The notes beneath the pieces were generated by a model. The model saw only the letters and a list, made by a program, of their open reading frames with translations. It was not told where the DNA came from and made no database searches. A stretch of 64,000 nt of DNA from CAMLFJ01 sp035524955. Lineage in GTDB: Bacteria; Methylomirabilota; Methylomirabilia; Rokubacteriales; CSP1-6. The translations under genes and the position numbers were made by a program. The stretch's first letter is position 1. Each line of letters starts with the position of its first letter. Shown here piece by piece: positions 45,412 to 53,176 of this stretch. The DNA lies in the NCBI GenBank assembly GCA_035524955.1, contig DATLFG010000042.1:62001-126000 (forward strand), given 5' to 3'.

Positions 45412-46506
45412 TTAAATCCTCATGGGCATGATAACACACAGGGTTCCCTCGTCCTCGAAGCTTTTGAACACTCCGGGGCTCAAACCGTCCTTCAGCTCGA
45501 TCAGAACCTGCTCGCCGCCCTGCGCGCCCAGCGCGTCGAGCACGTAGCGCGAGTTGAATCCGATCGTGATCTCTTCTCCCGCGAACTGCGCTTCCATCTG
45601 CTCTTCGGCTTCACCGTAGTCCGGGCTATTCGCCGTCAACTTGAGCTGACCCGGCACGAACAGGAAGCGCACCGGCTTCGTCCGCTCCTCGGAGAGCACG
45701 GACACCCGCCGCAGCGCGGCCGTCAGCGCCGCGCGCGACAGCGTGACCCGATGCGGGTGCGCGCGCGGCACGACCTGCTCGTAGTTCGGAAACGTACCCT
45801 CGATCAGGCGGGCCATCAGGAGGACGTTCGGCATGCGGATCATGAACTGGTTGTCGCTGACCGCGATCTGTACCTCCTCGCCGGATCCCACGATGCGGGC
45901 GACTTCCTGAACCGCCTTGCGCGGAACGATCCCGGACATCGCCGGGCCCGCGCTCGGGAGCTGGCGCACCGCCAGGGCCAGCCGGTGTCCGTCGGTGGCG
46001 ACCATCCGAAGCTCCTTGTCCTGCACCGCGAACAGGACCCCGTTCAGGGCATAGCGGCTCTCGTCGTGGGAGATCGCGAAGGTCGTCTGGCCCAGCATGT
46101 CGCGGAGGATCTTGCCGTCGATCCCGAGCCAGCCGGTCATCGCCCCGTCCCCCACCGCGGGAAACTCCTCGGGCGTGAGACCGACCAGCCGATACGAGGC
46201 TCCCGCGCAGCGCAAGGCAACCCATGCGTTCTCCTGCACCTTCAGGGCGAGCGGCGCCGACGGCAGCTCCTTGACGATCTCCATCAGCTTGCGCGCCGAG
46301 ATCGTGATGGTCCCGGGCTTGACCACCTTGGCAGGACCCGTGACGCGCACGCTAACCTCGAGATCGGTCGCCGTCATCGTCAGAGTGTCGCCCTGGGCCT
46401 CGAGCAGAACATTCGCCAGCACCGGCAGGGTTTGGCGCGGCTCGACCACGTTGTGCACCATCTGGAGGCCACGCATGAATGCGTCACGGTCCACAAGGAC
46501 TTCCAT
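45412..46506 (-). CDS. dnaN: DNA polymerase III beta clamp
   Basis: The protein has 364 residues from the ATG at 46506 (MEVLVDRDAFMRGLQMVHNV), preceded by GGAG at eight bases; an ATG two codons upstream is less well placed. It has the three-domain clamp pattern, with FNSRYVLDALGAQGGEQVLI and a C-terminal CVIMPMRI typical of the family end. It forms the sliding ring that tethers polymerase. The gap to dnaA is about 167 bp and contains a near-consensus DnaA box. Confidence 0.96.
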   Translation of the reverse strand: MEVLVDRDAFMRGLQMVHNVVEPRQTLPVLANVLLEAQGDTLTMTATDLEVSVRVTGPAKVVKPGTITISARKLMEIVKELPSAPLALKVQENAWVALRCAGASYRLVGLTPEEFPAVGDGAMTGWLGIDGKILRDMLGQTTFAISHDESRYALNGVLFAVQDKELRMVATDGHRLALAVRQLPSAGPAMSGIVPRKAVQEVARIVGSGEEVQIAVSDNQFMIRMPNVLLMARLIEGTFPNYEQVVPRAHPHRVTLSRAALTAALRRVSVLSEERTKPVRFLFVPGQLKLTANSPDYGEAEEQMEAQFAGEEITIGFNSRYVLDALGAQGGEQVLIELKDGLSPGVFKSFEDEGTLCVIMPMRI

Positions 46507-46573
46507 AAGCATCTCCGTTGTTCAGATTGTAGAAAGAAACAGAAGATGTCGGCGTCGTAGGGAAAGGCGGACG

Positions 46574-46582
46574 TGTGGATAG
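46574..46582 (-). promoter_or_regulatory. Near-consensus DnaA box between dnaA and dnaN
   Basis: The minus strand reads CTATCCACA, one mismatch from TTATCCACA. It lies in the 167-bp gap between dnaA and dnaN and could help regulate dnaN or form part of a bipartite origin. It is a single box, so support is modest. Confidence 0.45.
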
Positions 46583-46673
46583 CCGGGCGGACGAAAAAGA
46601 CCGTCGTGGGATGCGAGGTTAGCGGGAGCACGGCGGTGGATCGCGCTGGGGATGAGGCGGAAGAAGGCGCGGA

Positions 46674-47984
46674 TCACAGGGAGATGCTCTGGGTAAGTGT
46701 GTCGATGGACTTCTTGAATTTGGGATCGTCCTGGATCATCGCCTGGATCTTCTCGACCGCGTGGAGCACGGTGGTGTGGTCCTTGCCGCCGAAGGCCCGG
46801 CCGACCTCGGTGAGGGAGGCGTGGGTGAGCTGGCGGGCGAGGAACATGGCGATCTGCCGGGGGAAGGCGATGGCCTTGGTGCGGTTCTTCGCGCGCATGT
46901 CGGAGAGCTTGATGGCGAAGAACTCGGCCGCCTTGCGCTGGATGTGCTCGATCGTGATGATCTTCTCTTCCTCGCCCCAGAGGTCGGAGAGCACTTCCTG
47001 GGCGAGGTCCACGCTCATCTCGCGGCCGCTCAGGGAGCAGAAGGCGATCATGCGGGTGAGCGAGCCTTCGATCTCGCGGATATTGGCCTTGATGCGGCTC
47101 GCGATGAGGTAGGCGACGTCGTCGGGAAGGCGGACGCGCTCGATCTCCGCTTTCTTCTTGAGGATGGCGACGCGCGTCTCGAAGTCCGGCGGCTGGATGT
47201 CGGCGATGAGGCCCCACTCGAAGCGGGAGCGGAGGCGCTCCTCGATCTCGGGGATCTCCTTGGGGGCGGAGTCGGACGAGACCACGATCTGCTTCCGGGC
47301 CTCGTAGAGGTCGTTGAAGGTGTGGAAGAACTCCTCCTGCGTCCGCTCCTTGCCCGAGATGAACTGGATGTCGTCGATGAGGAGGAGGTCAATGGTGCGG
47401 TACTTGGCGCGGAACTCGGCGGTGCGGTCGTAACGGATCGCGTTGATCAGGTCGTTCGTGAAGCGCTCGGTCGACAGGTAGAGCAGGCGGAGCGAGGGAT
47501 AGAGCCGCGCGATCTCGTGGCCGACCGCGTGCAGCAGGTGGGTCTTGCCGAGGCCGACCCCGCCGTAGATGAAGAGCGGGTTGTAGGCCTTCGACGGGAG
47601 CTCCGCCACCGCCTGGCTGGCGGCCTGCGCGAACTGGTTGGAGTTACCGATGACGAAGGACTCGAAGGTGTAGCGCGGAGACAGCCCGTTCGACAGCGGG
47701 ACCGCGGGGAGCTCGCGCGGCGGCGCGGGCGCGCGCTCGGGCTCGCGATCGATCTCGATCGAGACGACGGGAGTGCCGCCAAGGACGGTGCGCGCGGCGC
47801 TCTGGATGGTGGCGGTGTAGTGCTGGACGAGCCAGTCGCGGCTGTACTTGTTGGGTGCCGCGACGCGGATGACGTCGCCGTCCATCGCGGTGACGCGGCA
47901 CGGCCGCAGCCATGACTCGATGGCGGTCTCGGGGATCCTTCCCTCGAGGGCGGTCAGAATACGGGTCCACAGAGAGTCAAGCAT
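46674..47984 (-). CDS. dnaA: Chromosomal replication initiator DnaA
   Basis: The protein has 436 residues. Domain I is at the N-terminus (WTRILTALEGRIPETAIESW). The AAA+ domain III has Walker A GGVGLGKTHLLHAVGHE and Walker B LLLIDDIQFISGKERTQEEF. Domain IV has RQIAMFLARQLTHASLTEVG and GGKDHTTVLHAVEKI, which bind DnaA boxes. The linker domain II is short. It binds the boxes upstream of its own gene and opens the origin; autoregulation through those boxes is likely. Confidence 0.97.
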   Translation of the reverse strand: MLDSLWTRILTALEGRIPETAIESWLRPCRVTAMDGDVIRVAAPNKYSRDWLVQHYTATIQSAARTVLGGTPVVSIEIDREPERAPAPPRELPAVPLSNGLSPRYTFESFVIGNSNQFAQAASQAVAELPSKAYNPLFIYGGVGLGKTHLLHAVGHEIARLYPSLRLLYLSTERFTNDLINAIRYDRTAEFRAKYRTIDLLLIDDIQFISGKERTQEEFFHTFNDLYEARKQIVVSSDSAPKEIPEIEERLRSRFEWGLIADIQPPDFETRVAILKKKAEIERVRLPDDVAYLIASRIKANIREIEGSLTRMIAFCSLSGREMSVDLAQEVLSDLWGEEEKIITIEHIQRKAAEFFAIKLSDMRAKNRTKAIAFPRQIAMFLARQLTHASLTEVGRAFGGKDHTTVLHAVEKIQAMIQDDPKFKKSIDTLTQSISL

Positions 47985-48262
47985 TCTCAGGCTCTTGGTC
48001 GGCGGCGCCGCAAGAAGTTACACACAGATTTATCCACAGGTGTGGATAACCGGGAGCGTTCGGGCCGCCTGGTTCTCCGGGTTGCAACGACGGCCGGCCA
48101 GGTGGCAACGTCATCTTCGATTTCGATCAGCGATGAACGGGCGCTTCGCTTTCTGCACCGCTCGCGGAGCGCGCTCGCCGGGATCGCCCGGAGGGTGCGG
48201 CGCGCGAGACGGAAGGCGACCGTATCACAGCGGCGCTGACGGTCGCAAGGGGCTTGCGCGCC
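47985..48262. other. Probable chromosomal replication origin (oriC)
   Basis: This region separates dnaA and all minus-strand origin genes from rpmH and all plus-strand genes, the divergence expected at oriC. It contains an inverted pair of perfect DnaA boxes (48030-48049), a weaker TTACACACA (48018-48026) and a locally AT-richer patch around 48010-48050. No further perfect boxes were found, so it is either compact or extends into the dnaA-dnaN gap. The end is set where the rpmH promoter begins. Confidence 0.65.
48030..48049. promoter_or_regulatory. Inverted pair of consensus DnaA boxes
   Basis: TTATCCACA at 48030-48038 and its exact inverse TGTGGATAA at 48041-48049 are separated by GG. Both match the consensus 9-mer perfectly. 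They lie about 45 bp upstream of the dnaA start and are likely used both for origin recognition and dnaA autoregulation. Confidence 0.85.
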
Positions 48263-48291
48263 TTGACTTGGTGGGGAGCGGTCCGTAGACT
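48263..48291 (+). promoter_or_regulatory. Candidate sigma-70-type promoter for rpmH
   Basis: A -35 element TTGACT (48263-48268) and a -10 element TAGACT (48286-48291) are 17 bp apart, and rpmH starts 36 bp downstream. Four of six -10 bases fit the consensus. Confidence 0.55.
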
Positions 48292-48326
48292 ACGCTGGTT
48301 CTTCCATCCACGAGGGGAGTTTGTCC

Positions 48327-48461
48327 ATGAAGAGGACGTTCCAACCGAATGTGCGCCGACGGAAGAAGACGCACGGGTTTCGCTCGCGGATGAAGACGCA
48401 GGGCGGGCGGAAGGTGCTCAAGCGTCGGCGCGCGAAGGGTCGCAAGCGGCTGACGGTTTAG
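48327..48461 (+). CDS. rpmH: 50S ribosomal protein L34
   Basis: The protein has 44 residues, with the start MKRTFQPNVRRRKKTHGFR and the basic tail GRKRLTV. It matches L34 nearly over its whole length. A GAGGGGAG ribosome-binding site lies 9-16 bp upstream of the ATG. rpmH next to rnpA and dnaA is one of the most conserved bacterial gene orders. Confidence 0.97.
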   Translation: MKRTFQPNVRRRKKTHGFRSRMKTQGGRKVLKRRRAKGRKRLTV

Positions 48462-48470
48462 CTCGACGCA

Positions 48471-48848
48471 GTGCCAACATCCCCGGCGGTGCTCACGCTG
48501 CCGCGAGGCGAGCGCCTCCGGCGGTCGGCAGAAGTCCAGGCGGTCTTCCAGTATGGTAGCCGGCTCGAGCGCCCGAGCTTTGTCGTGCTCTGGCGCCGCG
48601 CGGCGGGGCGGCGAGTGGGCTTCGCGGTCAGCCGGCAACTGCGCGGGGCCGCCCAGCGCAATCGGCTTCGCCGGCGGGTCCGGGAGGCCTACCGGCAGAT
48701 GCGGGGGCTGTTCCCGGGTGACGTCGAGCTGGTCGTGGTGGCGCGCCCGCTCGTGGCGAGTCGGCCATTTCCCGAGCTAGTGGAGGACATGCGGCGGCTG
48801 GCGGAAGATCTGGCGCGCGCGTCACGAGTCGGGGAGACGGGCGCGTGA
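48471..48848 (+). CDS. rnpA: Ribonuclease P protein component
   Basis: The protein has 125 residues from a GTG at 48471. The family features are LPRGERLRRSAEVQAVFQYG, VGFAVSRQLRGAAQRNRLRR (the RNR motif) and RVREAYRQMRG. It binds the RNase P RNA and helps cut the 5' leader of pre-tRNAs. It starts 9 bp after rpmH and overlaps yidD by 4 bp. Confidence 0.95.
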   Translation: MPTSPAVLTLPRGERLRRSAEVQAVFQYGSRLERPSFVVLWRRAAGRRVGFAVSRQLRGAAQRNRLRRRVREAYRQMRGLFPGDVELVVVARPLVASRPFPELVEDMRRLAEDLARASRVGETGA

Positions 48849-49078
48849 GCGCGGGGTGGCTGGCGGCGCAGGCCGTCCGAGGTTACCAGCTACTCCTGCG
48901 GCCGCTGCTGCCCCCGGGGTGCCGGTTCGTGCCGGGCTGCTCGGAGTATGTGCGGGACGCCCTGCTGCATCACGGCCTGCTCCGGGGAGGCTGGCTGGGA
49001 ATCTGCCGAGTCGGCCGGTGTCATCCGTGGAATCCGGGAGGCTACGATCCACCGCCCGTGGAGCGGTCGAGAGGGTAA
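48845..49078 (+). CDS. yidD: YidD membrane-insertion efficiency factor
   Basis: The protein has 77 residues from a GTG at 48845 overlapping the rnpA stop (GTGA). It has the conserved GYQLLLRPLLPPGCRFVPGC and CSEYVRDALLHHGLLRG, with the RVGRCHPWNPGG terminal motif and conserved cysteines. It aids YidC-dependent membrane insertion. Its stop overlaps the yidC start by one base. Confidence 0.95.
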   Translation: MSAGWLAAQAVRGYQLLLRPLLPPGCRFVPGCSEYVRDALLHHGLLRGGWLGICRVGRCHPWNPGGYDPPPVERSRG

Positions 49079-50832
49079 TGGACAAGCGAACGACCCTGGC
49101 GTTGCTGCTGATGGCCGCGCTCCTGATGATCTACCCGTACATTTTCATGCGCGACCCGGCTCCCGAGCAGAAGCCCGCGCCGAGGACCGGGGATCCGGTT
49201 GCCTCCTCCCCTTCCCCGACGGCGCCGCCGACCGGCGTCCCGGTCGGGGGCCCGGCGACGGTACCGCCCTCCCCCAAGGCGGCTCCGGAGGTCCCCGAGC
49301 GGACGGCGGTGATCGAGACTCCCCTCTATCGCGCGGCGGTTGCCACCACGGGCGGGCAGGTCAAGGCCTGGGACCTCCACTTCCGCGGCGAGAAGCCGAT
49401 GGTGCTGCCGGGCACCGTGGACAATGCGGGCTGGGTTGTCAGACGGCCCGGCCAACCTCCGCGGCCCATCGCCTTCGCGCTGTCGACCGAATCCCTCAAG
49501 CTCGACAAGAACACTCCGACGGGTGAGCTGCGCATGGTCGGCGAGGACGGGTTCGGCATGCGGGTCAGCCAGGTGCTCCGCTTCCGGGCCGACAGCTACG
49601 TCGTGGACCACGAGCTCAAGGTGGAGAATCGGCACACCGTCGCGCAGGGCCTCGAGCTGGCACAGGTCTGGAGCGCTCCCGCGGAGTGGCCGCCGGCGCA
49701 AGAACAGTTTGCCGGGGCGCGGCCGATCCACGTCGTCCGTCTCCCGAGAGGCGCGCTCTGGGCCCGCCGCCCGTACCTCGTCGATGCTGTCGACTACGTA
49801 GGCGAGGGACGCTGGGTCGCCTTCGAGAGCGCCATCGCCCCGGTTGGCCAGAATGGCGTCTACCTCACGGCGCTCATTCCGAGAAGCCAGGGAATGGGTG
49901 TGTCCGAGGGGCGCCTGGATGTTAAAAACAGCAAAGAATCCGCCACCTTACATATCGCCCAGATCGGGGTGTGGGCCACGGTGCCCGTACTCGAGCCGGG
50001 AAAAACCTGGGAGGGACAGATCCAGAGTTACATGGGGCCGATGGAGTACGAGCGCCTGAGGGCGCTGGGGGTCGGCCTAGAGAAGGCGATCTGGTTTGGG
50101 GGATTCCCGTTTCCGGAATCCAAGGCCCGCGATTGGGGAATCCCCTCGTTCCCGATGGAGTACATCGTGGTGCCGACCCTGGCCCTCATGCGGTGGTTCT
50201 ACCACTTCATTCCGAACTATGGCGTCGCAATCATTCTCTTGACCGTGATCACCAAGGTGCTGCTGTTCCCGCTCACGGTAAAGAGCATGACCTCGATGAA
50301 GGCGATGCAGGCCCTTCAGCCGCAGATCAATGCGCTCCGGTCCAAGTACAAGAGTGACCCGCAGCGGCTGCAGCGCGAGACCATGGAACTGTACCGCGCC
50401 CACAAGGTGAACCCGCTAGGTGGTTGTCTCCCGATGCTGGTCCAGGTTCCCATCTTCTACGCGCTCTACGACGCGCTGTCGGTCTCGGTAGATCTGCAGA
50501 ACGCCCCGTTCATCTGCCTCGGCCGGGCCTTCGGCATCGATTTCTGGATCTGTGATCTCTCGAGGCACGATCCCACGTATGTCCTGCCGATCCTCATGGG
50601 CGTGTCCATGTTCGTTCAGCAGAAGATGATGCCGGTAATGGGCGATCCGCGCCAGGCGAAGATGATGTTGTTCATGCCCGTGATTTTCACGTTCATGTTC
50701 TTCAGCCTGCCCTCGGGCCTGGTCCTGTACTGGACCCTGTCCAATGTGATCCAGATCGGGCAGCAGAAGTACATGGAGCGGCGGACGGGCAAGACGGAAA
50801 AGGTTCCCGCGCGGGCCCCGAAGAAGGCTTGA
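49078..50832 (+). CDS. yidC: Membrane protein insertase YidC
   Basis: The protein has 584 residues from the ATG at 49078. The N-terminal TM segment (TLALLLMAALLMIYPYIFM) precedes a proline-rich linker and a large periplasmic P1 domain (~75-360). Five conserved C-terminal TM helices follow, starting near GVAIILLTVITKVLLFPLTV, with the FYALYDALSVSVDLQNAPFI and FFSLPSGLVLYWTLSNVIQI stretches. The long P1 domain is the Gram-negative form. It inserts and folds inner-membrane proteins alone or with SecYEG. The lysine-rich tail is short. Confidence 0.96.
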   Translation: MDKRTTLALLLMAALLMIYPYIFMRDPAPEQKPAPRTGDPVASSPSPTAPPTGVPVGGPATVPPSPKAAPEVPERTAVIETPLYRAAVATTGGQVKAWDLHFRGEKPMVLPGTVDNAGWVVRRPGQPPRPIAFALSTESLKLDKNTPTGELRMVGEDGFGMRVSQVLRFRADSYVVDHELKVENRHTVAQGLELAQVWSAPAEWPPAQEQFAGARPIHVVRLPRGALWARRPYLVDAVDYVGEGRWVAFESAIAPVGQNGVYLTALIPRSQGMGVSEGRLDVKNSKESATLHIAQIGVWATVPVLEPGKTWEGQIQSYMGPMEYERLRALGVGLEKAIWFGGFPFPESKARDWGIPSFPMEYIVVPTLALMRWFYHFIPNYGVAIILLTVITKVLLFPLTVKSMTSMKAMQALQPQINALRSKYKSDPQRLQRETMELYRAHKVNPLGGCLPMLVQVPIFYALYDALSVSVDLQNAPFICLGRAFGIDFWICDLSRHDPTYVLPILMGVSMFVQQKMMPVMGDPRQAKMMLFMPVIFTFMFFSLPSGLVLYWTLSNVIQIGQQKYMERRTGKTEKVPARAPKKA

Positions 50833-51470
50833 GCAGACGGGGCGCCGACCCGCTGGACGGGCTGATGGGCGCGCTCCAGGCGCTCACCGGACGGCCGGCG
50901 AGGGCCGAGGATCGACGGCAGTTCCAGCGATACCTCGATCTCTTCCTCCGGTGGAACCGCACGCACCGCATGACCGCGCTCGACTCCGCCGCGGCCGTCG
51001 TGCAGGAGCTATTTGTCGATTCCCTGCTCTTTCTCAGCCTTCTGCCCCCTCGCCCGATCACGATGGTCGATATCGGAGCTGGAGCCGGTATTCCGGGGTT
51101 GCCTCTCCGCCTGGCAGACCCCGCGATCGTCGTAACGCTGATAGAGGCACGGAGGAAGCGCGTCTCGTTTCTCCTCGCGGCCCTACGGGAGCTTGAGCTC
51201 GGCAATGTCACGGTGAAGGAGGGGCGGGCCGAGGTACTGGTGGACCGGGAACCGGGCTTGGCCGAGGGCTTTGACGTGGTCGTGGCCCGCGCGGTTGCTT
51301 CCGCGGGTGCCCTGCTCCCGCTGGCGCGGCGGTACTTGAAGGGGGGAGGCTCCTTCATCGTGTCCGGGCCTCCAGCCCCCCTGCCCCAGGAGGACTTCGA
51401 TGTCATCCGGGTCACCATCCCCGGAACTCGACAGGGGCGGGTATTCCTCAAGGCCGTGAAAGAAGGTTGA
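50829..51470 (+). CDS. rsmG: 16S rRNA m7G527 methyltransferase RsmG
   Basis: The protein has 213 residues from a TTG at 50829, overlapping the yidC stop. The SAM-binding motif is VDIGAGAGIPGLPLRLADP, preceded by YLDLFLRWNRTHRMTAL and followed by VVARAVASAGALLPLARRYL. It methylates N7 of G527 in 16S rRNA, and loss confers streptomycin resistance in other bacteria. jag, mnmE and mnmG, often found between yidC and rsmG, are absent. Confidence 0.95.
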   Translation: MSRRGADPLDGLMGALQALTGRPARAEDRRQFQRYLDLFLRWNRTHRMTALDSAAAVVQELFVDSLLFLSLLPPRPITMVDIGAGAGIPGLPLRLADPAIVVTLIEARRKRVSFLLAALRELELGNVTVKEGRAEVLVDREPGLAEGFDVVVARAVASAGALLPLARRYLKGGGSFIVSGPPAPLPQEDFDVIRVTIPGTRQGRVFLKAVKEG

Positions 51471-51493
51471 ATTCAGTGACCTTTCCCGGATAA

Positions 51494-51509
51494 TGTTCCA
51501 CGTGGAACG
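51494..51509. promoter_or_regulatory. parS centromere site 1
   Basis: TGTTCCACGTGGAACG matches the bacterial parS consensus TGTTNCACGTGNAACA at all but the last base and is an inverted repeat. ParB, encoded just downstream, nucleates here and spreads to organise the origin region. Confidence 0.93.
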
Positions 51510-51519
51510 CATGTGGCGA

Positions 51520-51535
51520 TGTTCCACGTGGAACT
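51520..51535. promoter_or_regulatory. parS centromere site 2
   Basis: TGTTCCACGTGGAACT is a second copy, 10 bp after site 1 and 20 bp before the preferred parA GTG. Between them the two sites leave little room for the parA promoter, so ParB binding could also repress parAB. Confidence 0.93.
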
Positions 51536-51554
51536 TTGGGTTGGGGGCGCGCGG

Positions 51555-52316
51555 GTGGCTCGAACGCTGGCTGTCGTGAATCAGAAGGGCGGAGTGGGTA
51601 AGACCACGACCGCGGTCAACTTGGCGGCGGGCCTTGCCCTGGCCGAACGCCGCACGCTGTTGGTCGACCTTGACCCGCAGGGCAATGCTACGACCGGCCT
51701 CGGCGTGGACAAGGCGGCTCTCGAGCGGACCATTTACCACGTACTTCTGGAAGGGGCCCCGGTTGCCGAGGTGGCAAAGCCCACGATGCTGCCGTTCCTG
51801 CACCTGGTCCCATCGGACATCGATCTCGTGGGGGCCGAGATCGAACTTGTTAGCCAGGACAACCGTGAGAGCCGGCTGAAGCAGGCCCTGGCCTTGGTGG
51901 GACACGCCTATGACTACATCATCATCGACTGCCCCCCTTCCCTTGGTATCTTGACCCTCAATGCCCTGTCTGCCGCCCAGTCGGCCCTGGTCCCCCTCCA
52001 GTGCGAGTACTACGCCATGGAAGGGCTCGCTCACATCATCAGGACCATCGGGCTGGTGCATGAGCGCCTGAATCCCGACTTGAAGGTCGAGGGGATCGTA
52101 CTGACGATGTTCGATGGGCGGACCAGTCTGGCCGGACAGGTGCGAGCGGAGGCGCAGCGGCATCTGGGCAATCAGGTCATGACAACGATAATCCCGCGGA
52201 ATATAAGACTTAGTGAGGCTCCGAGCTATGGGAAGCCGATCATGCTCTATGACCTCAAGTCCGTCGGCTCAACAGCCTATCTCGATCTTGCCAGAGAGGT
52301 GATCGCACATGGTTAA
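51555..52316 (+). CDS. parA: ParA/Soj chromosome-partitioning ATPase
   Basis: The protein has 253 residues from a GTG at 51555; upstream ATGs at 51513 and 51519 would translate the parS site into MFHVELW and are not preferred. The deviant Walker A is NQKGGVGKTTTAVNLAAGLA, and family motifs VDLDPQGNATTGLGVD and IIDCPPSLGILTLNALSAA follow. ParA forms ATP-dependent nucleoid-bound dimers that move ParB-parS complexes. It overlaps parB by 8 bp. Confidence 0.96.
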   Translation: MARTLAVVNQKGGVGKTTTAVNLAAGLALAERRTLLVDLDPQGNATTGLGVDKAALERTIYHVLLEGAPVAEVAKPTMLPFLHLVPSDIDLVGAEIELVSQDNRESRLKQALALVGHAYDYIIIDCPPSLGILTLNALSAAQSALVPLQCEYYAMEGLAHIIRTIGLVHERLNPDLKVEGIVLTMFDGRTSLAGQVRAEAQRHLGNQVMTTIIPRNIRLSEAPSYGKPIMLYDLKSVGSTAYLDLAREVIAHG

Positions 52317-53166
52317 TCGCCAGCATGGCCTCGGACGCGGCCTGGGCGCCCTGCTCCCCTCTCCCGGCCCGGCCCAAGCCGAGCACGTGGCCGCCGCGGT
52401 GGAGCTGCCGATCGACGTGATCGCTCCGAACCCCAGACAGCCCAGAAAAGACTTTGACGATAAGGCTTTACACGATCTATCCGCGTCATTGACGCAGAGC
52501 GGCGTACTCCAGCCGGTCGTGGTGCGGCGGCTCGGTGATGGCTACCAGCTGGTTGTCGGTGAGCGGCGCTGGCGGGCCGCGAAGCTGGCCGGCCTCACCC
52601 GGATCCCCGCCGTCATCCGCGAGGTCACCGACGCGCAGAGCCTCGAGTTGGCCCTCGTGGAGAATCTGCTCCGCGAGGATCTCAATCCGATGGAGGAAGC
52701 GGAAGCCTACCAGCGGCTGCTCGCCGAGTTCGGATGGACGCAAGAAGAGCTGGCCCAGCGGGTCCAGCGCGACCGGAGCAGCATCGCCAATTGCCTGCGG
52801 CTGCTCAAGCTCCCCGAGCTCATCCAGGCGGACCTGCGGGCGGCCCGGCTCACGATGGGGCACGCGCGCGCTCTCCTCTCCCTGGCCTCCCCCGCCGAGC
52901 AGCTCCGGCTCCGCGAGGAGATCCTGGCGCATTCCTGGTCGGTGCGCGCCACCGAGGAAGGCGTGCAGGCCCAGCGCACGAAGCCCGCGCGCCGCCAGCT
53001 CCGCCGCTCGCCCGAGCTGGCCGCGGTGGAAGACTCGTTGCGCGTGGCCCTCGCCACGCGGGTGCGGCTTGTCGGTAGCGAGCGCGCGGGCCGTATCGAG
53101 ATCGCATACTCCTCGCGAGAGGAGCTCGACCGGCTCGCCGAGCTGATCGCAACGCGGCCGCGGTAA
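52309..53166 (+). CDS. parB: ParB/Spo0J chromosome-partitioning protein
   Basis: The protein has 285 residues. The N-terminal RQHGLGRGLGALLP is the ParA-interacting and arginine-rich part. The CTP-binding domain has IAPNPRQPRKDFDDKALHDL and GERRWRAAKLAGLTRIPAV (GERRxRA). A helix-turn-helix follows (WTQEELAQRVQRDRSSIANC) and the C-terminal dimerisation domain ends at residue 285. It binds the two parS sites just upstream of parA and forms sliding clamps. Confidence 0.96.
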   Translation: MVNRQHGLGRGLGALLPSPGPAQAEHVAAAVELPIDVIAPNPRQPRKDFDDKALHDLSASLTQSGVLQPVVVRRLGDGYQLVVGERRWRAAKLAGLTRIPAVIREVTDAQSLELALVENLLREDLNPMEEAEAYQRLLAEFGWTQEELAQRVQRDRSSIANCLRLLKLPELIQADLRAARLTMGHARALLSLASPAEQLRLREEILAHSWSVRATEEGVQAQRTKPARRQLRRSPELAAVEDSLRVALATRVRLVGSERAGRIEIAYSSREELDRLAELIATRPR

Positions 53167-53176
53167 GGCCGGGCGC

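Noticed and set aside
51513..51554. Upstream ATG starts for parA giving MAMFHVELW
   Set aside because: They would translate the parS site itself; the GTG at 51555 gives the normal N-terminus just before the Walker A motif.
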